The notes under the pieces: model-generated | What the model was told of the DNA's origin: nothing | The model's database searches: none | The model's input: the letters and a program-made list of their open reading frames with translations, nothing else | From: Pseudomonas sp. R76 | GTDB taxonomy: Bacteria; Pseudomonadota; Gammaproteobacteria; Pseudomonadales; Pseudomonadaceae | DNA: 64,000 bases | Direction of reading: 5' to 3' | NCBI RefSeq assembly: GCF_009834565.1 | Contig: NZ_CP019428.1 | Location: 4,650,001-4,714,000, forward strand | Made by a program: the position numbers and the translations under genes | Shown here: in pieces, positions 44,105-53,519 of the stretch | How the letters are laid out: every line of letters begins with the position of its first letter | Position numbering within the stretch: position 1 is the stretch's first letter

Positions 44105-45001
44105 CTAGAGCAACAACCTGGAAAAATCGCAGCACGCCTGCGCCATCTGCGCCACGTCCTGGTTCAGGCCGAACTGGCGGTCCACCCGGTGCAACGCCAC
44201 GTAGCGCACGCTTGGCAGTTCCGGTTGCGTCACCAGCGCACGCAATGTGCCCTGCTCGATCAGGTGCGACAGGCAGACCTTGGGCAGATAGCTCACGCCG
44301 ATCCCCGACAACGCCAACCCGACCTGCACCAACAGGTTGTGGCTGGTGAGCGTGCGCGGCATCTGCACGTTGTGCGCGGCCAGCCAGCGCTCGTAGATCA
44401 AGCCGGTGCCCGACTGCGCGCCCTGGGTCAGTACGGTGTAGCTGGCCAGCGTCTCCAGGCTGATCGGGTCGGCGTCCGGGACCAGCCCGGGCGAGCACAT
44501 CCAGGCGTTTTCCACGCTCTGCAACGGCGTGCTGTGAAAGCGCGGGTCGCTGTAGACCTCCGGCACGATCACCAGGTCGAGCTGGTCGCTTTCCAGTTTG
44601 CGGAACAGCTCACTGCTGAGCTCCACCGACGGTTCGATCTGCACTTTGGGGTAGGCATGGCGCAGTGCGTCGACGAGGGCCGGCAGCCAGGTGAGCGCCG
44701 TCAACTCGGTGACACCCAGGCGAAAGCGCCGCACCAGCACTTCGCGGGCGCTGACGCGTTCAAGCAATTGGTCGCGGCTCTTGAGCAGGTCGCGGGCGTA
44801 GTCGAGCAGTTCGCCGCCCTTTTCGGTCAGCCGCGCATTGCGTTTGCTGCGGTCGAAAATCTCCACATCGAAGGTGTCTTCCAGCTCCTGGATGCGCTTG
44901 GAGATGGCCGACTGCGACATGTTCAGCTTGTTCGCCGCCGCTTCGAAGCTGCCCAACTCAGCGATCCAGTACAGCGCGTCGATTTGCTTGAAGGTAATCA
45001 T
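44105..45001 (-). CDS. LysR-family regulator of the adjacent aldolase/aminotransferase operon
   Basis: This 298-residue protein has an HTH (MITFKQIDALYWIAELGSFE, LNMSQSAISKRIQELEDTFD) and an effector domain. It is divergent from the RraA-like gene across 122 bp. That region holds a GCGAT...ATCGC dyad around 45027-45054, a plausible LysR site. By position it should control the three-gene catabolic set to its right. Confidence 0.88.
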   Translation of the reverse strand: MITFKQIDALYWIAELGSFEAAANKLNMSQSAISKRIQELEDTFDVEIFDRSKRNARLTEKGGELLDYARDLLKSRDQLLERVSAREVLVRRFRLGVTELTALTWLPALVDALRHAYPKVQIEPSVELSSELFRKLESDQLDLVIVPEVYSDPRFHSTPLQSVENAWMCSPGLVPDADPISLETLASYTVLTQGAQSGTGLIYERWLAAHNVQMPRTLTSHNLLVQVGLALSGIGVSYLPKVCLSHLIEQGTLRALVTQPELPSVRYVALHRVDRQFGLNQDVAQMAQACCDFSRLLL

Positions 45002-45123
45002 GGCGGCAAATTCATGAGAAAAAGCGATGCTATCACATCATAAAATATCGCTAAAACTGTCCGTTCATCACTCCTAAGATCCGGTCATAGCCCGTCGCTA
45101 TTCAACGATTCTGGAGATTTGCC

Positions 45124-45789
45124 ATGTCCTTGCCCGGTTCCCGCATCCTTCCCAACGCGCCGATGGCTTCGGCCGAGCTGGTCGAAGCGTTTGCCCACGT
45201 GGTCACGCCGCATATCAGCGACAACCTCGGCCGCCACATCGGCGCCCGTGGGCTGACGCGCTATAACCGCACCGGCAAGCTGGTAGGCACGGCGATCACG
45301 GTCAAGACGCGGCCCGGCGACAACCTGCTGATCTACAAGGCCATGAGCCTGCTGCAACCCGGCCACGTGCTGGTGGTGGACGGCCAGGGCGACACCAATA
45401 ACGCGGTGATCGGCGAGCTGGTCAAGCTCTACGCCCAGCAACGCGGTTGCGTCGGCTTTGTGATCGACGGCGCGATTCGTGATGTCGCCAGCTTTGAAGA
45501 CACCCCATGCTACGCCCGCGCCGTGGTGCACACCGGCCCTTACAAAACCGGCCCAGGTGAGGTGAATGTGCCGGTGTCCATCGGCGGCATGCTGATCAAC
45601 CCGGGCGATTTGCTGGTGGGCGATGAAGACGGCCTGGTGGCCTTCTCCCAGGCTGACGCCGCCGAGGTGCTGCGCCGCGCCGGGCAACATGCCGAGCACG
45701 AAGAAGCGGTCAAGGCCGAGATCGCCACGGGCGCCGTGCGCCAGAGCTGGATCGACAAGGTGCTGGCCAACGCCGGCTTGGCGGGCTGA
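45124..45789 (+). CDS. RraA-family aldolase (4-hydroxy-4-methyl-2-oxoglutarate aldolase-like)
   Basis: This 221-residue protein has the RraA/HMG-aldolase fold. The catalytic pair Arg119-Asp120 of the GAIRD motif is present, as are the metal-site residues near G97-E98 and the GGMLINPGDLLVGDEDG signature. These enzymes split 4-hydroxy-4-methyl-2-oxoglutarate or 4-carboxy-4-hydroxy-2-oxoadipate to pyruvate products, using a divalent metal. The genuine RNase E inhibitor RraA is shorter. The ribosome site GGAG is 8 bases before the ATG. It is first in an operon with an aminotransferase 2 bp downstream. Confidence 0.85.
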   Translation: MSLPGSRILPNAPMASAELVEAFAHVVTPHISDNLGRHIGARGLTRYNRTGKLVGTAITVKTRPGDNLLIYKAMSLLQPGHVLVVDGQGDTNNAVIGELVKLYAQQRGCVGFVIDGAIRDVASFEDTPCYARAVVHTGPYKTGPGEVNVPVSIGGMLINPGDLLVGDEDGLVAFSQADAAEVLRRAGQHAEHEEAVKAEIATGAVRQSWIDKVLANAGLAG

Positions 45790-45791
45790 AC

Positions 45792-47000
45792 ATGAGCACT
45801 GCATTTCTTTCCGAGCGTGTGCTCGGCATCCAGCCGTCACCGAGCATCGCCGCCAATGCGCTGGTCACCGAGTTGCGCGCCCAGGGCCGCGACATCGTCA
45901 ACTTCACCGTCGGCGAGCCGGACTTCGACACCCCGGCGCATATTCTACAGGCCGCCAGCCTGGCGATGCACAACGGCGACACCCATTACACCGCCACCAC
46001 CGGCACCCTCGCGCTGCGCCAGGCGATCTGCCTGAAGCTGCAACGTGACAACGACCTGGCGTACGGCCTGGACGAGGTGGTGGCCGGCTGCGGCGGCAAG
46101 CACATCATCTATCACGCGCTGGCAGCCACGCTGAATCGCGGCGACGAGGTCATCGTGCACACGCCGTATTGGGTGTCTTACCCGGATATCGCGCGACTGA
46201 ACGACGCCACGCCGGTGATCATCCCCGGCGACGAAACCCTGGGCTTCAAGTTGGCCCCCGACGCCCTCGTACAGGCGATTACCCCACGCACCAAATGGGT
46301 GATCCTCAACAGCCCGAACAACCCCAGCGGCGCGGTGTACAGTGAGGCTGAACTGCTCGCGCTGGCCGAGGTTCTGCGGCGCCATCCCCATGTGCTGATC
46401 ATGGCGGATGAGATCTACGAGCACTTCGTTTATGGCGATGCCCGCCACGTGCCGCTGACGCGCCTGGCGCCGGATCTGAAACCTCGCACATTGATCGTCA
46501 ACGGCGCCTCCAAGGGCTACGCGATGACTGGCTGGCGCCTGGGTTTTGGGGCGGGGCCGGCGTGGTTGATCGCCGCCATCGCCAAGTTGCTGTCGCAAAC
46601 CACCACCTGCCCCAGCTCCTTGAGCCAAGCCGCGGCGGTGGCGGCCTTTGCCGGTGAGCAGGCGCCCATTGCCGACATGCGCGCGGAGTACGTGCAGCGT
46701 CGCGCACTGATGCTGGATCGTTTGGCCGGCATTCCGGGCTTGAGCGTGACCCCACCCGACGGCGCGTTCTATGTGTTCGCCAACGTCAGCGCGCTGATGG
46801 GCAAACTCACCGCGCACGGTGAAACGTTACAGAGCGACACCCAACTGGTGGACTACCTGCTGCGCGACTACGGCCTGGCCACGGTCAGCGGCGCGGCGTA
46901 CGGCATGTCGCCGTATGTGCGCCTGTCTTTCGCCAGCGCGCCGGACGTGATCGAAGAAGGCTGTCGTCGCCTGAAAGACGCCTGCCACGACCTGCGCTGA
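45792..47000 (+). CDS. Class I aminotransferase (aspartate aminotransferase-like, PLP-dependent)
   Basis: This 402-residue fold-type I aminotransferase starts with SIAANALVTELRAQGRDIV. It has GEPDFDTP, NSPNNPSG near 173-180, the PLP-Lys motif in NGASKGYAMTGWRLGF (Lys near 238) and PYVRLSFA with the substrate-carboxylate Arg. It starts 2 bp after the aldolase stop and must be cotranslated. Next to an aldolase for 4-hydroxy-2-oxo acids, it probably converts a 4-substituted glutamate-type amino acid to its 2-oxo acid. Confidence 0.9.
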   Translation: MSTAFLSERVLGIQPSPSIAANALVTELRAQGRDIVNFTVGEPDFDTPAHILQAASLAMHNGDTHYTATTGTLALRQAICLKLQRDNDLAYGLDEVVAGCGGKHIIYHALAATLNRGDEVIVHTPYWVSYPDIARLNDATPVIIPGDETLGFKLAPDALVQAITPRTKWVILNSPNNPSGAVYSEAELLALAEVLRRHPHVLIMADEIYEHFVYGDARHVPLTRLAPDLKPRTLIVNGASKGYAMTGWRLGFGAGPAWLIAAIAKLLSQTTTCPSSLSQAAAVAAFAGEQAPIADMRAEYVQRRALMLDRLAGIPGLSVTPPDGAFYVFANVSALMGKLTAHGETLQSDTQLVDYLLRDYGLATVSGAAYGMSPYVRLSFASAPDVIEEGCRRLKDACHDLR

Positions 47001-47018
47001 CACCCTTCGCTGTACCCG

Positions 47019-47044
47019 GCGGCCAACGGATGGCCGCTGTTTTG
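47019..47044 (+). terminator. Hairpin after the aminotransferase gene
   Basis: The arms GCGGCCA and TGGCCGC with a 5-base loop are followed by TGTTTTG. It is a weak intrinsic terminator that could reduce transcription into the transporter gene. Confidence 0.55.
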
Positions 47045-47094
47045 ACTGCCTAGAACAACAACTTAAAATCATTGATTACAAATGAGGCATTCCT

Positions 47095-48375
47095 ATGTAC
47101 ACGCCCCGCATCGCGCTGGTCTGGCAAATCATGATCGGCTTGCTCGCCGGTATCGCCCTGGGTGCCCTGTTGCACCGCTTTCCCGAATCCCGGCCATGGC
47201 TGGTGGACAACCTGCTGCAACCGGCCGGCGATATCTTTATCAAGCTGATGAAAATGATCGTGGTGCCCATCGTGTTCGCCTGCATGGTGGTGGGCATTGC
47301 CGGGCACGGTGACGGCAAAACCCTGGGCCGTATCGGACTGAAATCCCTGAGCTATTTTTTCTGCATTACCACCCTGGCAATCATTGTCGGGCTGATCATG
47401 GGCAACCTGTTCAAACCCGGCGCCGGCACTGAACTGGCCAGCCTGCAGGCGGCGAACATTACATTGCCGACCAGCAACGGTGGCGGCCATAGCCTGGGGC
47501 AGATCATCGTCGGCATCATCCCCGACAACGTGATCAGCGCCATGGCCCAGGGCAGCCTGTTGTCAGTGTTGTTTTTCGCGGTGATGTTCGGCCTCGGCGT
47601 CTCGCGCTTGCCCGCCGAACGCAAAGACCCGGTAATCGCCCTGTTGCGCGGTGTGTCGGAGGCGATGTTCAAGGTCACTTCGATGATCATGGCCTACTCG
47701 CCCATCGGCGTGTTCGGGATGATCGCGGTCACCGTCGCCAACTTCGGCTTCGGCTCGCTGATGCCGCTGGCCAAGCTGATCATGGTCAGTTACCTGTCCA
47801 TCGCGTTCTTTGTGCTGGTGGTGCTCAACCTGGTCGCGCGGTTATGCGGGATCAACTTGTTCGCGTTGATGCGCCATATCAAGGATGAACTGGTGCTGGC
47901 CTTCTCCACCGCCAGCTCGGCGGCGGTGATGCCGCAACTGATGAAGAAGCTGGAAACCTACGGCGTGCCGCCGTCGCTGGTGAGCTTTGTGGTGCCGGTG
48001 GGCTACTCGTTCAACCTCGACGGGGCTTCATTGTTCCTTGGTATCGGCACGCTGTTCGTGGCGCAATTGTATGGCATCGACCTGAGCCTGGCGGACCAGG
48101 CGTTGCTGGTGGTGACCATGGTGCTTACCTCCAAAGGCGCGGCCGGTGTGCCGGGGTTTATGTTTGTAATTCTGTCAGCCACGCTGGCCAGCGCCGGGTT
48201 GCCGTTGGAGGGCATTGCGTTTATTGCCGGGGTTTATCGGTTGATGGAAATGCCGACGACGGCGCTGAATGTGTTGGGGAATGCGTTGGCGCCGTTGGTG
48301 ATTGCGAAGTGGGAGCGGCGTGGGGCAGACACTGCGTCACAGACCGATACCCAGGTGCTTTCCACACGACTTTAA
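47095..48375 (+). CDS. Dicarboxylate/amino acid:cation symporter (DAACS family)
   Basis: The 426-residue protein has about eight membrane segments plus two re-entrant hairpins. Family hallmarks are KMIVVPIVFACMVVGIAG near 45, the serine-rich hairpin LVLAFSTASSAAVMPQLMKK near 265, and GYSFNLDGASLFLGIGTLFV near 302 with the substrate-binding N-x-DG. It resembles GltP/DctA carriers of glutamate or C4-dicarboxylates. It lies 94 bp after the aminotransferase on the same strand and is likely the uptake system for that pathway. Confidence 0.9.
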   Translation: MYTPRIALVWQIMIGLLAGIALGALLHRFPESRPWLVDNLLQPAGDIFIKLMKMIVVPIVFACMVVGIAGHGDGKTLGRIGLKSLSYFFCITTLAIIVGLIMGNLFKPGAGTELASLQAANITLPTSNGGGHSLGQIIVGIIPDNVISAMAQGSLLSVLFFAVMFGLGVSRLPAERKDPVIALLRGVSEAMFKVTSMIMAYSPIGVFGMIAVTVANFGFGSLMPLAKLIMVSYLSIAFFVLVVLNLVARLCGINLFALMRHIKDELVLAFSTASSAAVMPQLMKKLETYGVPPSLVSFVVPVGYSFNLDGASLFLGIGTLFVAQLYGIDLSLADQALLVVTMVLTSKGAAGVPGFMFVILSATLASAGLPLEGIAFIAGVYRLMEMPTTALNVLGNALAPLVIAKWERRGADTASQTDTQVLSTRL

Positions 48376-48495
48376 GCAACAAAAATAGCCAGGCTCACTG
48401 CCACCTCTATATAGTAACGCTTCGCATTTACCGATTTACCAGAGGAACGCGCGCCCTCGCGCAGACGGCGCGCGTCATTGTTTAGAAGGATCTTT

Positions 48496-50358
48496 ATGCA
48501 AAGCGTTACGCTCTTCCCGGCGCGCCTGTTCGGTGCAGCGGTGGTGGTCGTCTGCGGGCTGTTCAGCGCACAGGCAAATGCCGATTACACCGACCGTTCC
48601 CTGACCGTCGAAAAAAATAGCCAGGCCTACGTGGTCAATGCCGACGGCAGTTTTGTGCTCGACTTCGAGCTGGTCTCGCGCATCAATGAGGAACGCGCGA
48701 TCAAGCCCAACGCGCAACGCTCGGTGAGCTTCAACCGCTCGCTGGAAACCGTGGACATCGTGGAGGCCTACACCCAGAAAGCCGACGGACGCAAGGTGCC
48801 GGTGGCTGCCGACCAGATCAAGGAACAGCAGGAGCAGGCCTCAGCCGAAGCGCCGATGTTCCAGGACTCACGCGTCAAAGTGGTGATCTTCCCTGACGTA
48901 GCCGTCGGTGACCGCATGGTCTTGCGCTACCAGCGCCATCGCACCACCGCGATGTTCCCCGGACAGTTTGAAGACCTCTACGCGCCGGATTTCTACGAGA
49001 ACCAGCAGATCCACTTCACCTACGACATGCCAGCCGACATGCCCTTGTTCGCTGACGTCAGGGGTTTCAAAGCCGCCAAGCCCACCACCGCCAACGGGCG
49101 AAAAATCTACCGCTGGGACCTGCAACCCACGCAGAAAAACCGCGTTGAAGTCGGCTCCGTCGCTTACACCGATTACGGGCAACGCCTCGCCGTGTCGACC
49201 TTCACTGATTACAAACAGTTTGCCCAGGCGTATGCCGCCAGGGCGCAGGTTGAGGTGACGCCCGCCATTACCCAGCTGGCCAGGGAACTCACCGCCAACC
49301 TGGACACCCCGCGCAGCAAAGCACTGGTGCTGAGTGACTGGGTGCGCAAGAACATTCGCTACGTCGCGGTTTACGTCGGCAATGGCGGCGTGGTGCCGCA
49401 CGCGGCGCAGGCGGTGCTGGATAACCGTTATGGCGACTGCAAGGACCACGTTGCCTTGCTCGAAGCGCTGCTCAAGGCGGTGGCCATCGAAAGCTCGCCC
49501 GCGCTGATCAACCTCGGCGACGCCTACCTACTGCCGAAGGTGCCGACCCTGGGTTTGCTTAACCATGCGATCACTTACGTCCCGACCCTCGACCTTTATC
49601 TGGACTCCACCGCCACCCCCATCGCCGCCGGCTACCTGATGATTCCGGAACTGGGTAAACCCGTGTTGCTGACCCAGAGCGGCGAACTGGCGCGTACACC
49701 TTCAAACCAATTGGGCAAGGTGGACGGCACGCTGCACTTCAAGATCGACCCGAGCGGCGCGGCGGACTTCACCAACGGCACCACGGTGGAAGGCTGGGCC
49801 ACGGAACTCAATCGTTTCCTGTTCAAATCCATCATGCCTGCCGACCGTGATCAACTGACCCAAAAAGTCCTCAGCATGTACGGGCAAACTGGCAGCGGCA
49901 AGATTGAAACCGACCCCTTGGAAGGCAATGCCGCCACCTTCACGTCCACGGTCAAAGGGCGTACCGACAACCTGGTCAACCTGCCCGGCCCCACGGGCGT
50001 ACCGACGCTCAGCAGCCTCGCGGGCGGCATCGGCCAGAACGTGTTCAGCCTCATGGCGGAACAAGACCGCACGCAGGCCTTCATCTGTACTTCCGGCACG
50101 ATTGAAGAAAAAGCGCGCTTCGACTTCCCCAAACAATTGAATATCCTCGCGGTGCCCAAGGCTGTAACGCTCAACACCGGTGGATTCAACTACCAGACCA
50201 CTTACGTCAAGGAAGGCAACAGCGTACTCATCACCCGCAGCTATGCGTTCAGCCACCCCGACGCGCTGTGCAGCCCGCAGGATTTTGTCGCCATGAAGCC
50301 GGCGATTGAAGGCATGGTCAACGACCTGAAAAGCCAGATTATCGTGCAGACGTTGTAA
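48496..50358 (+). CDS. DUF3857/transglutaminase-like exported protein
   Basis: From the ATG at 48496 (AAGGA upstream) the protein has 620 residues. A signal peptide (residues 1-28) is followed by a DUF3857 domain (about 30-210). The transglutaminase-like core shows Cys in RYGDCKDHVALLEALL near 320, His in LNHAITYV near 362 and Asp in LYLDSTA near 373. The remainder is a beta-rich domain. It probably acts in the periplasm on proteins or peptides. It is a single gene; the upstream 120 bp contain a GC-rich dyad around 48446-48470. Confidence 0.82.
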   Translation: MQSVTLFPARLFGAAVVVVCGLFSAQANADYTDRSLTVEKNSQAYVVNADGSFVLDFELVSRINEERAIKPNAQRSVSFNRSLETVDIVEAYTQKADGRKVPVAADQIKEQQEQASAEAPMFQDSRVKVVIFPDVAVGDRMVLRYQRHRTTAMFPGQFEDLYAPDFYENQQIHFTYDMPADMPLFADVRGFKAAKPTTANGRKIYRWDLQPTQKNRVEVGSVAYTDYGQRLAVSTFTDYKQFAQAYAARAQVEVTPAITQLARELTANLDTPRSKALVLSDWVRKNIRYVAVYVGNGGVVPHAAQAVLDNRYGDCKDHVALLEALLKAVAIESSPALINLGDAYLLPKVPTLGLLNHAITYVPTLDLYLDSTATPIAAGYLMIPELGKPVLLTQSGELARTPSNQLGKVDGTLHFKIDPSGAADFTNGTTVEGWATELNRFLFKSIMPADRDQLTQKVLSMYGQTGSGKIETDPLEGNAATFTSTVKGRTDNLVNLPGPTGVPTLSSLAGGIGQNVFSLMAEQDRTQAFICTSGTIEEKARFDFPKQLNILAVPKAVTLNTGGFNYQTTYVKEGNSVLITRSYAFSHPDALCSPQDFVAMKPAIEGMVNDLKSQIIVQTL

Positions 50359-50514
50359 CCCCGTCTCACTGATTCTCTGTGACAGGCTGATGCGCGGGAA
50401 GCCACACAGAACTTTCAGTTGAACACACCGAAAACTGGCGCGGTGAGTGCTGAGCTATCGACACACCACCCGCCGTCGCTTTTACCCCTCAAGCGACCGT
50501 TTTTTGGTCACCAT

Positions 50515-50787
50515 TCACAGACTTAAAGCGCATGCCTGCGAGTCCAGCCATTTCAAAGCGGCGCTTGAGATCTTCATTTGCGTGCACCTTGGCTTCATCC
50601 GATGCTCGAAGTACTCCCACACGATTGCGGGATCGATATTTTCCCGTCGCACTATCTCGTCGACGACTGCCTGATCACCCGCTTCATGGAAGATCCCAAG
50701 CGTTGATAGCGTTTCAACCGAAGGACAATAAGCGGTTATCCAATCGCCGCATCGATTACACAGGCGGTGGGTGGGGCGAGTGATCAT
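50515..50787 (-). CDS. Hypothetical Cys-rich small protein
   Basis: The 90-residue protein has an N-terminal CNRCG knuckle and a further Cys pair (about 21 and 68), with a helical centre (DQAVVDEIVRRENIDPAIVWEY). It may bind zinc. The start ATG has only a weak ribosome site. The surrounding gap 50359-50514 has no other feature. Confidence 0.5.
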   Translation of the reverse strand: MITRPTHRLCNRCGDWITAYCPSVETLSTLGIFHEAGDQAVVDEIVRRENIDPAIVWEYFEHRMKPRCTQMKISSAALKWLDSQACALSL

Positions 50788-50910
50788 CGGTTCAGTCCAT
50801 GCGCGGGGGATTCAATACAGTAGCTTGGACCATGAAGCGATGCATTGATGAGAGACGGCTTCATGCACACTCACGCTGTGCGCGATGATTGCCGCGAGAA
50901 AATCTGGGCA

Positions 50911-50940
50911 AAAAAAAAGCCTGCATCTCTGCAGGCTTTT
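50911..50940 (-). terminator. Intrinsic terminator of tRNA-Asn
   Basis: On the minus strand GCCTGCA-gaga-TGCAGGC is followed by a run of T. It begins 8 bases after the tRNA 3' end. Confidence 0.85.
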
Positions 50941-50947
50941 CTCTATC

Positions 50948-51023
50948 TGGCTCCACGACCTGGACTCGAACCAGGGACCCAATGATTAACAGTCATTTGC
51001 TCTACCAACTGAGCTATCGCGGA
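50948..51023 (-). tRNA. tRNA-Asn (anticodon GTT)
   Basis: This is a 76-nt cloverleaf including the encoded CCA. The acceptor arm TCCGCGA pairs with TCGTGGA (with one G-T pair). The D-arm is AGCTCAGTTGGTAGAGC, the anticodon loop CTGTTAA has anticodon GTT, and the T-arm is CCTGGTTCGAGTCCAGG. It is followed by a strong terminator. It stands alone, with no integrase gene next to it. Confidence 0.96.
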
Positions 51024-51110
51024 ATGCGCCGTATGTTACTGATTAAAAAGAAGAAGTCAAGCACCGAGGGTGCATTCGGCGAAATTCCTGCAAATCACCG
51101 CTGCCACCCT

Positions 51111-51995
51111 CTACACCGGGCTGGCCATTTCCCTGGCCAAATCCAGCCAGGCGCGAGCCGCCGGTGGCAGGTGCGCGCTGGCGCGCCAGGCCAGGGCGAT
51201 GTGCCAATCGGTGTGGGGTTCGTCCAGCGGGATCAGGGCGATGCCGGGGTGTTGGTGCTTGTGCGCGAGCATGCGTGGCAGGAAGGCGACGCCCAGGCCT
51301 GCGGAGACCAGGTCGACGATAAAGTCGATTTGCCCGCTGCGCGCAGTCACCCGTGGCGTGACGCCTTTGCGTTCGCAGGCAGCGAGGATCTTGGCGTTCA
51401 GGGCGAAGCCGGCTTCGAACAGGATGAACGGTGAGTCGGCCAGGTCGGTGAAGTCGATGCGTTTGCGCCGGGCCAGCGGATGGCTTATGGGTAATACGGC
51501 CATCAGCGGTTCATTGCGCACGGGTTGGTAGTCGAACCCTTCATCCGCCGGTAATAACAAGGCCGCCAGGTCGACCTCGCCGGCTTCCAGGCATTCGCGC
51601 AGGCGTTTGCTGCCGTATTCGGTGAGTTCGATCTCGATGCCTGGGTAGCGCGTGCGGTAAGCGGCGAACATCGCCGCAAACAGGACGCCGCAGCCTACGG
51701 GCGGCAGGCCGATGCGCAACACGCCGCGCTTGAGGCCGCGCAGGTCGTTGATCTCGGCAACCAAGTCGCTCTGCTCGGCCAGCAATACCAGCGCGCGCCG
51801 GTAGGCGATTTCGCCGGCGGCGGTGAGTTCGTTGCGGTGGCCGAGGCGATTAAGCAGCGGTGTGCCCAATTCATCTTCCAGCGTCTTCACCGCCTTGCTC
51901 ACGGTGGATTGGGTCAAGGCCACCACGTCAGCCGCTTGGGAGAAGCCGCCCTGGCGCACCACTTCAACAAAGGCACGCAATGTTCGCAGGTTCAT
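51111..51995 (-). CDS. LysR-family transcriptional regulator (divergent from lldD)
   Basis: This 294-residue protein has an HTH (MNLRTLRAFVEVVRQGGFSQ, VALTQSTVSKAVKTLEDELG) and an effector domain. It is divergent from the L-lactate dehydrogenase gene across about 100 bp. By position it is a likely regulator of that gene, which differs from the usual GntR-type LldR arrangement. Confidence 0.88.
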   Translation of the reverse strand: MNLRTLRAFVEVVRQGGFSQAADVVALTQSTVSKAVKTLEDELGTPLLNRLGHRNELTAAGEIAYRRALVLLAEQSDLVAEINDLRGLKRGVLRIGLPPVGCGVLFAAMFAAYRTRYPGIEIELTEYGSKRLRECLEAGEVDLAALLLPADEGFDYQPVRNEPLMAVLPISHPLARRKRIDFTDLADSPFILFEAGFALNAKILAACERKGVTPRVTARSGQIDFIVDLVSAGLGVAFLPRMLAHKHQHPGIALIPLDEPHTDWHIALAWRASAHLPPAARAWLDLAREMASPV

Positions 51996-52096
51996 CGGTA
52001 TTCCTTTAGCGACTGGATACTAGTAATAAAAGTTGTTTTTATCATGCCAGCTTTTTGCTTATGGTGAAGCGACCTTGCGCTATGGAGAACCCGTTC

Positions 52097-53239
52097 ATGA
52101 TCATCTCGTCCGCCTCCGACTACCGTGAAGCCGCCAAGCGCAAGCTGCCGCGCTTTCTGTTCGATTACATCGACGGTGGCGCCTACGCCGAGCACACGCT
52201 GCGCGCCAACTGTTCGGACCTGGCCGAGATCAGCCTGCGCCAACGCATCCTGCGCAATGTCGACAAACTCAGCCTGAAAACCACCTTGTTCGGCCAGGAA
52301 TTGGCCATGCCGGTCATTCTCAGCCCGGTCGGCCTGACGGGCATGTACGCGCGGCGTGGTGAAGTGCAGGCCGCCAAGGCGGCGGCGAACAAGGGCGTGC
52401 CGTTCTGCTTGTCGACGGTGTCGGTGTGCTCGATTGAAGAGGTGGCATCGCAAAGCCCGCAGTCGATCTGGTTCCAACTGTATGTGCTCAAGGACCGCGG
52501 CTTTATGCGCAACGCCCTGGAGCGCGCGCAGGCGGCCGGTGTGACCACGCTGGTGTTCACGGTGGATATGCCCACGCCGGGTGCACGCTACCGCGATGCG
52601 CACTCGGGCATGTCCGGGCCGTTCGCCGCTTCGCGGCGCATGCTGCAGGCCGTGACCAAACCGCAATGGGCCTTCGATGTGGGGCTGATGGGCCGCCCGC
52701 ACGACCTGGGCAATATTTCCAAATACCTCGGCAAGCCGACGCACCTGGAAGATTACATCGGCTGGCTGGCGAACAATTTCGACCCGTCGATCAGCTGGAA
52801 AGACCTGGAGTGGATCCGCGAGTTCTGGAAAGGCCCGATGATCATCAAAGGCATTCTCGACCCACAGGACGCCAAGGACGCCGTGAGTTTCGGCGCGGAT
52901 GGCATCGTCGTCTCCAACCACGGCGGCCGCCAGCTGGACGGCGTGCTGTCCACCGCAAAAGCCTTGCCGCCGATTGCCGAGGCGGTAGGCGATGACCTCA
53001 CGGTGCTGGTGGACTCCGGCATTCGCTCCGGGCTCGATGTGGTGCGCATGCTCGCCCTGGGCGCCAAGGGTTGCCTGCTCGGGCGAGCCAACGCTTATGC
53101 ATTGGCTGCCGATGGCCAGCGCGGGGTGGAAAACCTGCTGGATATCTTCGCCAAGGAAATGCGTGTAGCCATGACGTTGACCGGTGTCACCTCAATCGAT
53201 CAGATTGACCACACAACGTTGGTTCAATCAGTCAAATAA
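52097..53239 (+). CDS. lldD: L-lactate dehydrogenase, FMN-dependent
   Basis: LldD oxidises L-lactate to pyruvate at the inner membrane, passing electrons to the quinone pool. The 380-residue protein from the ATG at 52097 (GGAGAA upstream) recalls E. coli LldD almost throughout: [51 protein letters not shown]. The active-site motif NHGGRQLDG (His near 275) is intact. It is about 16 residues shorter than the E. coli enzyme at the C-terminus. No lactate permease or Lld partner genes flank it. A related 2-hydroxy-acid substrate such as mandelate is possible but less likely. Confidence 0.9.
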   Translation: MIISSASDYREAAKRKLPRFLFDYIDGGAYAEHTLRANCSDLAEISLRQRILRNVDKLSLKTTLFGQELAMPVILSPVGLTGMYARRGEVQAAKAAANKGVPFCLSTVSVCSIEEVASQSPQSIWFQLYVLKDRGFMRNALERAQAAGVTTLVFTVDMPTPGARYRDAHSGMSGPFAASRRMLQAVTKPQWAFDVGLMGRPHDLGNISKYLGKPTHLEDYIGWLANNFDPSISWKDLEWIREFWKGPMIIKGILDPQDAKDAVSFGADGIVVSNHGGRQLDGVLSTAKALPPIAEAVGDDLTVLVDSGIRSGLDVVRMLALGAKGCLLGRANAYALAADGQRGVENLLDIFAKEMRVAMTLTGVTSIDQIDHTTLVQSVK

Positions 53240-53255
53240 CCGGCGCCATTCGCTG

Positions 53256-53285
53256 ACGGCCGTTTTTGCTTCTAAAAACGGTCGT
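53256..53285 (+). terminator. Hairpin downstream of lldD
   Basis: The near-perfect 12-bp arms ACGGCCGTTTTT and AAAAACGGTCGT lie 17 bp after the lldD stop. The AT-rich top of the stem is unusual, but the position suits a terminator. Confidence 0.5.
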
Positions 53286-53379
53286 TGATTTATAAGGCGT
53301 TTTAATAAGTTAAACGAAGTGGCATGAATCTCGCTCTAACCCTATCCAGCAGGTTAAGCGATGACAAGACGTGTGGCAG

Positions 53380-53404
53380 AGCCCAGGGGTTATAACCCCG
53401 GGCA
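53380..53404. repeat. GC-rich palindrome between lldD and the GGDEF gene
   Basis: The perfect 14-bp palindrome GGGGTTATAACCCC (53386-53399) is extended by GCCC and GGGC flanks. It may be an operator of a dimeric regulator or the core of an RNA hairpin in the 280-bp gap 53240-53519. No gene is seen in that gap. Confidence 0.5.
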
Positions 53405-53519
53405 AAGCGGTTTAAACTGTTTCCAATGTTTTACGGAACTGAAGGAACAGTAAGACGCTTGGCATTCGCCACTCTCATCGAGCCTGTAAGACAGTTAAGT
53501 GCTTAGAGGCCGTCAGCTT

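Noticed and set aside
50948..51995. Prophage or island attachment at tRNA-Asn
   Set aside because: No integrase, no repeat of the tRNA 3' end and no phage genes nearby.
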